This document shows, piece by piece, positions 60,171-64,000 of a stretch of DNA of 64,000 nucleotides. Source of the stretch: Bacillota bacterium (lineage in GTDB: Bacteria > Bacillota > Clostridia > Oscillospirales > Ruminococcaceae); contig JAEWRN010000023.1 in NCBI GenBank assembly GCA_023460035.1, forward strand, positions 1 to 64,000. The letters run 5' to 3'. The notes beneath the pieces were generated by a model that saw only the letters and a list, made by a program, of their open reading frames with translations, did not search any database and was not told the DNA's origin. The translations under genes were made by a program, and so were the position numbers. The stretch's first letter is position 1, and each line of letters opens with the position of its first letter.

Positions 60171-60575
60171 ATGATAAAGCTTATTGTTGGTGGCAAAGGC
60201 TCCGGCAAGACAAAGAAAATGATCGAAATGATCAATGCAAGTGCCGACACCACGCCGGGCAATATCGTATGCATTGAAAAATCCATGAAACTGACCTACG
60301 ATGTGTCCCACGCAGTACGGCTGATTGATGTGGATGAATATAAGATTTCGGGCTACGACATGCTGTACGGCTTTATTGCCGGCGTGCTGGCAGGTAACTA
60401 CGACATTGTCGAAATTTACCTGGATGGCGTGCTGAAAATCGGCAACCGTGACCTGGACGGCCTTGGTGCAATGCTGGCAGAACTGGATGGGATTGCCGGG
60501 GAAAACATTAAAATTGTCGTCACCGTTTCGGCGGATGAAGACATGCTGCCCGACAGCGTAAAGAAGTATCTGTAA
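60171..60575 (+). CDS. small P-loop protein, function unknown
   Basis: 134 residues, ATG at 60171 with AAGGAGGAA. Walker A is at the N-terminus (VGGKGSGKTKKM). A Walker B-like IVEIYLDGVLK follows near residue 85, and IVVTVSADEDMLPDSVKK ends the protein. Conserved small ATP-binding proteins of this kind are frequent in Clostridia and sometimes labelled PilT-like without support; there is no type IV pilus context here. Confidence 0.75.
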   Translation: MIKLIVGGKGSGKTKKMIEMINASADTTPGNIVCIEKSMKLTYDVSHAVRLIDVDEYKISGYDMLYGFIAGVLAGNYDIVEIYLDGVLKIGNRDLDGLGAMLAELDGIAGENIKIVVTVSADEDMLPDSVKKYL

Positions 60576-60649
60576 ACAGGGTTTACCAAAGGCGGGGTGG
60601 TGTAAGCTGCCCTGCCTTTGCATTTTTTGGTTTTCTTGTCGTTTCGCTG

Positions 60650-60678
60650 TTGACAAACTGACCTTAAACCCGTATAAT
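60650..60678 (+). promoter_or_regulatory. consensus promoter of yceD-rpmF
   Basis: TTGACA (60650-60655), 17 bases, TATAAT (60673-60678): a perfect sigma-A consensus in both boxes. Confidence 0.9.
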
Positions 60679-60734
60679 AATCGAGCGGCCTTTTGTCGAG
60701 TAGGCACTGTATGCCTGGCCGCAGCGAGGTTTTA

Positions 60735-61226
60735 ATGCTGTTAGATGTTCAAAAATTGACTATGGGTGCACAGCAGTCACAGCAGGGCACATTTCTTGCG
60801 GACTTTACGGGGGAAGATTTCCCGATGGGGTTTGCACTGAAAGCACCGGCAAGCGTCGTGTACGAAGCGGTGTTTGACGGGCACGAGGTGCTGTTGCGTT
60901 TGACGGTTGCCTGCGAAACGGTAATACAATGTGACCTTTGTCTTACCGAAGTGCAGCGCGAAATGCGTGTTGAGCCGGAATATCGGCTTTCGGCGCGTGA
61001 CTGGAACTGTGAAGACCCGGAGCTGCCGTTTACCAAAGACGGCAAGCTGGATTTGACAAGGCTTTGCTACGACGAAATTTTGCTGGGCATCCCCAGCCGT
61101 TTGTTGTGCAAACCGGATTGTGAAGGGTTATGCCCGGTATGTGGCAAACCGGCGAGTGCCGGTTGCAACTGCCGTCAAAATGTCGGCGACGACAGGCTAT
61201 CCATATTAAAACAACTGCTGTCTTAA
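60735..61226 (+). CDS. yceD: DUF177 / YceD-family protein
   Basis: 163 residues from ATG at 60735. DUF177 features: CDLCLTEVQREM in the centre and a C-terminal Cys-rich part (CKPDCEGLCPVCGKPASAGC) that may bind zinc. YceD is linked with 23S rRNA accumulation and ribosome assembly and is nearly always followed by rpmF, as here (30-base gap). The Cys-rich end extends the short E. coli form. Confidence 0.92.
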   Translation: MLLDVQKLTMGAQQSQQGTFLADFTGEDFPMGFALKAPASVVYEAVFDGHEVLLRLTVACETVIQCDLCLTEVQREMRVEPEYRLSARDWNCEDPELPFTKDGKLDLTRLCYDEILLGIPSRLLCKPDCEGLCPVCGKPASAGCNCRQNVGDDRLSILKQLLS

Positions 61227-61256
61227 GTTTTACACATCTAGAGGAGGTGCTTTAAA

Positions 61257-61439
61257 GTGGCAGTACCCAAGAGAAAACTTTCCAAGGCCAGACGGGACAA
61301 GAGACGCTCCTCTGTGTGGAAGCTCGAAGCTCCGGCACTGGTGAAATGCGACCAGTGTGGCGAGCTGAAACTCCCCCATAAAGTATGCGGCAATTGCGGC
61401 TACTACAAGGGCAGAATGATCGTCAAAAAGGAAGCGTAA
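61257..61439 (+). CDS. rpmF: 50S ribosomal protein L32, zinc-ribbon form
   Basis: 60 residues, GTG at 61257 with GGAGGTG upstream. MAVPKRKLSKARRDKRRSSV is diagnostic, and CDQCG...CGNCG (residues ~37-53) is the zinc-binding (C+) set. Only this C+ paralog is seen here. Ends at the terminator 61,459-61,487. Confidence 0.97.
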   Translation: MAVPKRKLSKARRDKRRSSVWKLEAPALVKCDQCGELKLPHKVCGNCGYYKGRMIVKKEA

Positions 61440-61458
61440 TCCGTTTCCTAAGAACCGG

Positions 61459-61487
61459 GGGGAGGAAGCATTTCCTCCCTTTTTTTT
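61459..61487 (+). terminator. terminator of yceD-rpmF
   Basis: GGGAGGAA pairs with TTCCTCCC, then eight T. Confidence 0.9.
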
Positions 61488-61538
61488 ATGCCGCGGGGCG
61501 CGGCGCTCCGGCGGGCTGCCGGCGAAAGGAGTGCAGTG

Positions 61539-62864
61539 ATGTCTAAACCAATTGTAGCAATCGTGGGGCGGCCAAACGTCGGCAAGTCGACCTTGTTCAA
61601 CAAGCTGATCGGCCAGCGCATTTCGATTGTAGAGGATACACCGGGGGTTACCCGCGACCGTATTTATGGTACTTGCGAGTGGCAAAACCGGCAGTTTTTA
61701 CTGGTTGATACCGGTGGTATCGAACCGGATAGTGAGGCGGGGCTGCCGGGCCACATTCGCCGCCAGGCCGAGCTTGCCATTGAAACGGCGCAATGTATTA
61801 TTTTTGTCACCGACATTCGCGGCGGGGTGACGGCAAGCGATCAGGATATTGCGCGGCTGCTGATGCGCAGCGGCAAGCCGATTTTTCTAGCGGTAAATAA
61901 ATGTGACTCACTGGGTGAACCGCCGCTGGAGCTGTATGATTTTTATTCTCTCGGCCTCGGCGAGCCTTACCCGGTTTCATCGGTGCACGGGCACGGCACG
62001 GGCGATTTGCTGGAAGCGGTGATGGAAAAGCTCGATTTTGGCGAAGGGGCCGAAGAAGAGCCCGACCGTGTGCCGGTTGCGGTGATTGGCCGCCCGAACG
62101 TCGGCAAATCAAGCCTGATCAACCACATCTTGGGCGAAAACCGCATGATTGTGGCAAACGAGGCGGGTACAACCCGTGACGCGGTGGACGCCGATGTGGA
62201 CAATGCCTATGGCAAGTTTACCTTTATTGATACGGCGGGCCTGCGCCGCAAGGGCAAGGTGGAGGACGGCGTAGAGCGCTATGCCGTGCTGCGCAGCCTT
62301 GCCGCGGTAGAGCGTGCCCGTGTGTGTGTGATTTTAATCGATGCGCTGGACGGCTTCACCGAGCAGGATTCAAAGGTGGCAGGCTTTGCACACGAGCAGG
62401 GTAAAGCCTGCATCATTGCGGTAAACAAGTGGGACGCCGTCGAAAAAGATGACAAGACGATGGATAAAATGCGCAAAAAGCTGGAGGGCGATTTCAGCTT
62501 CATGTCCTATGCGCCCATTGTTTTTATCAGCGCCGAAACCGGCCAGCGGGTGGACCGCCTGTTTGAGCTGATTCAGTATGTGGACGAGCAGAACGCGATG
62601 CGGGTAACCACCGGCATGCTGAACGATCTGCTTGCGCAGGCCACGGCGCGGGTGCAGCCGCCGTCAGATAAGGGCAAGCGGCTGAAAATTTACTATATGA
62701 CGCAGGTTTCTACCCGCCCGCCCACCTTTGTGGCGTTTGTCAACTCCAAACAGCTGTTCCATTTTTCGTACCAGCGTTACCTTGAAAACCAGATTCGTGC
62801 AACCTTTGGGCTGGAGGGTACCCCGGTGCGCATTCTCTCGCGCGAGAGAGGCGAGGGCAAGTAG
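61539..62864 (+). CDS. der: double GTPase Der (EngA)
   Basis: 441 residues from ATG at 61539, AAAGGAG upstream. Two G domains in tandem: GRPNVGKST, DTGG, NKCD (first) and GRPNVGKSS, DTAGLRR, NKWD (second), then a KH-like C-terminal domain (~355-441). Der matures the 50S subunit. In front of plsY. Confidence 0.97.
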   Translation: MSKPIVAIVGRPNVGKSTLFNKLIGQRISIVEDTPGVTRDRIYGTCEWQNRQFLLVDTGGIEPDSEAGLPGHIRRQAELAIETAQCIIFVTDIRGGVTASDQDIARLLMRSGKPIFLAVNKCDSLGEPPLELYDFYSLGLGEPYPVSSVHGHGTGDLLEAVMEKLDFGEGAEEEPDRVPVAVIGRPNVGKSSLINHILGENRMIVANEAGTTRDAVDADVDNAYGKFTFIDTAGLRRKGKVEDGVERYAVLRSLAAVERARVCVILIDALDGFTEQDSKVAGFAHEQGKACIIAVNKWDAVEKDDKTMDKMRKKLEGDFSFMSYAPIVFISAETGQRVDRLFELIQYVDEQNAMRVTTGMLNDLLAQATARVQPPSDKGKRLKIYYMTQVSTRPPTFVAFVNSKQLFHFSYQRYLENQIRATFGLEGTPVRILSRERGEGK

Positions 62865-62927
62865 ATTTTTTTGCAGCCATATGGTACAGTAATGGTACAT
62901 TAAAAAGCTCAAAAGGGGGAGTTGTTT

Positions 62928-63581
62928 ATGGTATTGTTGGCGGGGGTTCTGGCAGCGCTTTGCGCATATCTGCTGGGCAGCCTTAGTTTTGCAGTTATTG
63001 TTTCCCGTTTGTTTTACCATAAAGATATTCGGCAGTTTGGCAGTGGCAACGCCGGCATGACGAACATTCTGCGCACCTTTGGCAAAGGGGCCGCAGCGGG
63101 TGTGCTGACCGGTGATGTACTAAAAGGTACGGCAAGTGTGCTGCTGGGGCGGTTGTTCTTTAGCCTGCTGGTGCCGGATGTTGCGATGCTTTACGGTGCT
63201 TACATCGCGGCTATTGCGGCACTGCTGGGGCATTTGTTCCCGTTGTATTTCGGGTTTAAGGGCGGCAAGGGCATCTCGGTCGTCACCGGCGCGGTGTTTG
63301 CAATCAAACCGCCCATCATCATTGCGCTGATTCTGGTTTTTCTTGCGATGGTAATGATTACCCGTATCGTTTCACTGTCCTCTATTACTGTGGCGGCGCT
63401 GTACCCGGTGTTTACCTTCGTCTACTTTACCCTTTGGGGTAACGGTGAGGGTATGCCGTGGCTGAACACACTGTTTGCCGCGATACTCGGCGGTATTATT
63501 ATTTATATGCACCGCGCAAATATCAAGCGGCTGCGCAACGGCACTGAGTATAAGTTTGGCGAAAAGAAAAAAGAACCTTAA
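62928..63581 (+). CDS. plsY: glycerol-3-phosphate acyltransferase PlsY
   Basis: 217 residues from ATG at 62928, AAAGGGGGAG upstream. Five membrane helices; motif 1 AYLLGSLSFAVIVSRLFY, motif 2 GSGNAGMTNILRTFG, and motif 3 GFKGGKGISVVTGA are the acyl-phosphate-dependent PlsY set. Starts phospholipid synthesis with acyl phosphate. The der-plsY order is common in Firmicutes. Ends at a hairpin around 63,592-63,630. Confidence 0.95.
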   Translation: MVLLAGVLAALCAYLLGSLSFAVIVSRLFYHKDIRQFGSGNAGMTNILRTFGKGAAAGVLTGDVLKGTASVLLGRLFFSLLVPDVAMLYGAYIAAIAALLGHLFPLYFGFKGGKGISVVTGAVFAIKPPIIIALILVFLAMVMITRIVSLSSITVAALYPVFTFVYFTLWGNGEGMPWLNTLFAAILGGIIIYMHRANIKRLRNGTEYKFGEKKKEP

Positions 63582-63591
63582 AAAATAACTA

Positions 63592-63637
63592 GCACGGGCC
63601 TGCTGCTGGGCTTTCGGCAGCAGGCCCGTTTATTTTT
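63592..63637 (+). terminator. terminator after plsY
   Basis: ACGGGCCTGCTGC pairs with GCAGCAGGCCCGT, then TTATTTTT. The next gene begins 14 bases later. Confidence 0.85.
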
Positions 63638-63650
63638 AGGAGTGTTTGTA

Positions 63651-64000
63651 TTGGAAACGATCAACAGGTTGGTCGCCCTGGGCAACAGCTTTTTGTGGGA
63701 TTTTGCGCTGCTGTTTTTGCTTTGCGGTACCGGTATCTTTTTCACAGTGAAATTGGGCTTTGTGCAGGTGCGATTTTTTAAAGACGGCCTGCGGCGCGTA
63801 TTTGGCAACATTCGTCTGCGGGGCGATAAGGCCGGCGCGTCCGGCATGAGCTCGTTTCAGTCGCTAGCCACCGCGGTGGCGGCGCAGGTGGGTACCGGCA
63901 ACATTGCGGGCGCCGCAACGGCCATTGCCTCCGGCGGGCCGGGGGCAATTTTTTGGATGTGGCTTTCGGCCTTCTTTGGCATGGCGACTATCTTTGCAGA
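63651..64000 (+). CDS. alanine/cation symporter family protein, cut by the window end
   Basis: The frame from TTG 63651 (TTAGGAGTG upstream) stays open to the window edge, 116 residues. LVALGNSFLWDFALLFLLCGTGIFF is the first membrane helix of the AGCS family, and MSSFQSLATAVAAQVGTGNIAGAATAIA its signature, with GGPGAIFWMWLSAFFGMAT following. It imports alanine or glycine with Na+ or H+. The rest is outside. Confidence 0.93.
   Translation, partial: METINRLVALGNSFLWDFALLFLLCGTGIFFTVKLGFVQVRFFKDGLRRVFGNIRLRGDKAGASGMSSFQSLATAVAAQVGTGNIAGAATAIASGGPGAIFWMWLSAFFGMATIFA

Overview
The window looks like chromosomal DNA from a moderately GC-rich Clostridia, probably Oscillospirales/Ruminococcaceae (a Faecalibacterium/Gemmiger/Subdoligranulum-like gut bacterium). 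This is inferred from gene content and order: PcrA-type helicase, DnaD-DnaI, rpsF-ssb-rpsR, rplU-rpmA-obg with Mini-RNase III, yceD-rpmF, a YfmF/YfmH pair, mltG-U32 peptidase, VanZ and a VanY-like carboxypeptidase. Strong AGGAGG-type Shine-Dalgarno sites precede many TTG starts. No database search was possible.

Layout. 1-3,120 is a decayed mobile/defence patch: a left-truncated IS30-family transposase, a start-less small ORF of mobile-element type, a two-domain DUF7662/GIY-YIG nuclease, an hsdM gene cut off before its catalytic motifs, and a small HTH gene with a palindromic promoter. It abuts an intact tRNA-Thr(CGT) and a second tRNA-Thr copy broken in its T-arm. 3,400-13,930 carries a small membrane protein, an Lrp-LysE pair, pcrA, a thymidylate-kinase-like gene, DUF2156 and GNAT genes, a DJ-1 protein, mltG, a U32 peptidase and an FMN reductase. 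14,100-20,600 has a large GT-C-like membrane protein, a PflA-like radical SAM protein, a protein-tyrosine phosphatase, divergent XRE/VanZ and a MATE exporter. At 20,800-21,075 there is an orphan one-spacer CRISPR of type I-C character with a leader-like segment and no cas genes.

21,183-25,577 (minus strand) is the most distinctive operon: FkbH-like HAD protein, acyl carrier protein, hairpin, MaoC-like hydratase, SDR and GNAT-like acyltransferase. It reads as a compact route for building a hydroxyacyl (glyceryl/lactyl/3-hydroxyacyl type) group on a dedicated ACP and handing it to an acceptor; the acceptor is unknown. 25,925-33,346 holds a class A PBP, the ACT protein-hom-thrB-lysC threonine pathway and a VanY-like carboxypeptidase. 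33,478-37,993 is an apparent operon of two M16 proteins, lgt and folD.

38,000-49,200 is mostly translation: rplU-rpmA (no prp between them, and L27 has no N-terminal extension), obg, mrnC, an RsmF-like methyltransferase, yebC, a zinc-ribbon/PASTA pseudokinase, rpsF-ssb-rpsR, galU, a RING/zinc-ribbon membrane protein and an unshifted prfB. 49,285-64,000 contains galT, panE, dnaD-dnaI, tRNA-Gly(CCC), a chemoreceptor, mtaB, pgi with a long structured leader, a small P-loop protein, yceD-rpmF, der, plsY and the start of an alanine:cation symporter.

How the genes work together: galU, galT and pgi serve sugar-nucleotide supply; PBP, MltG, VanY and Lgt build the envelope; hom, thrB and lysC make threonine precursors. 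The rest is mainly information processing.
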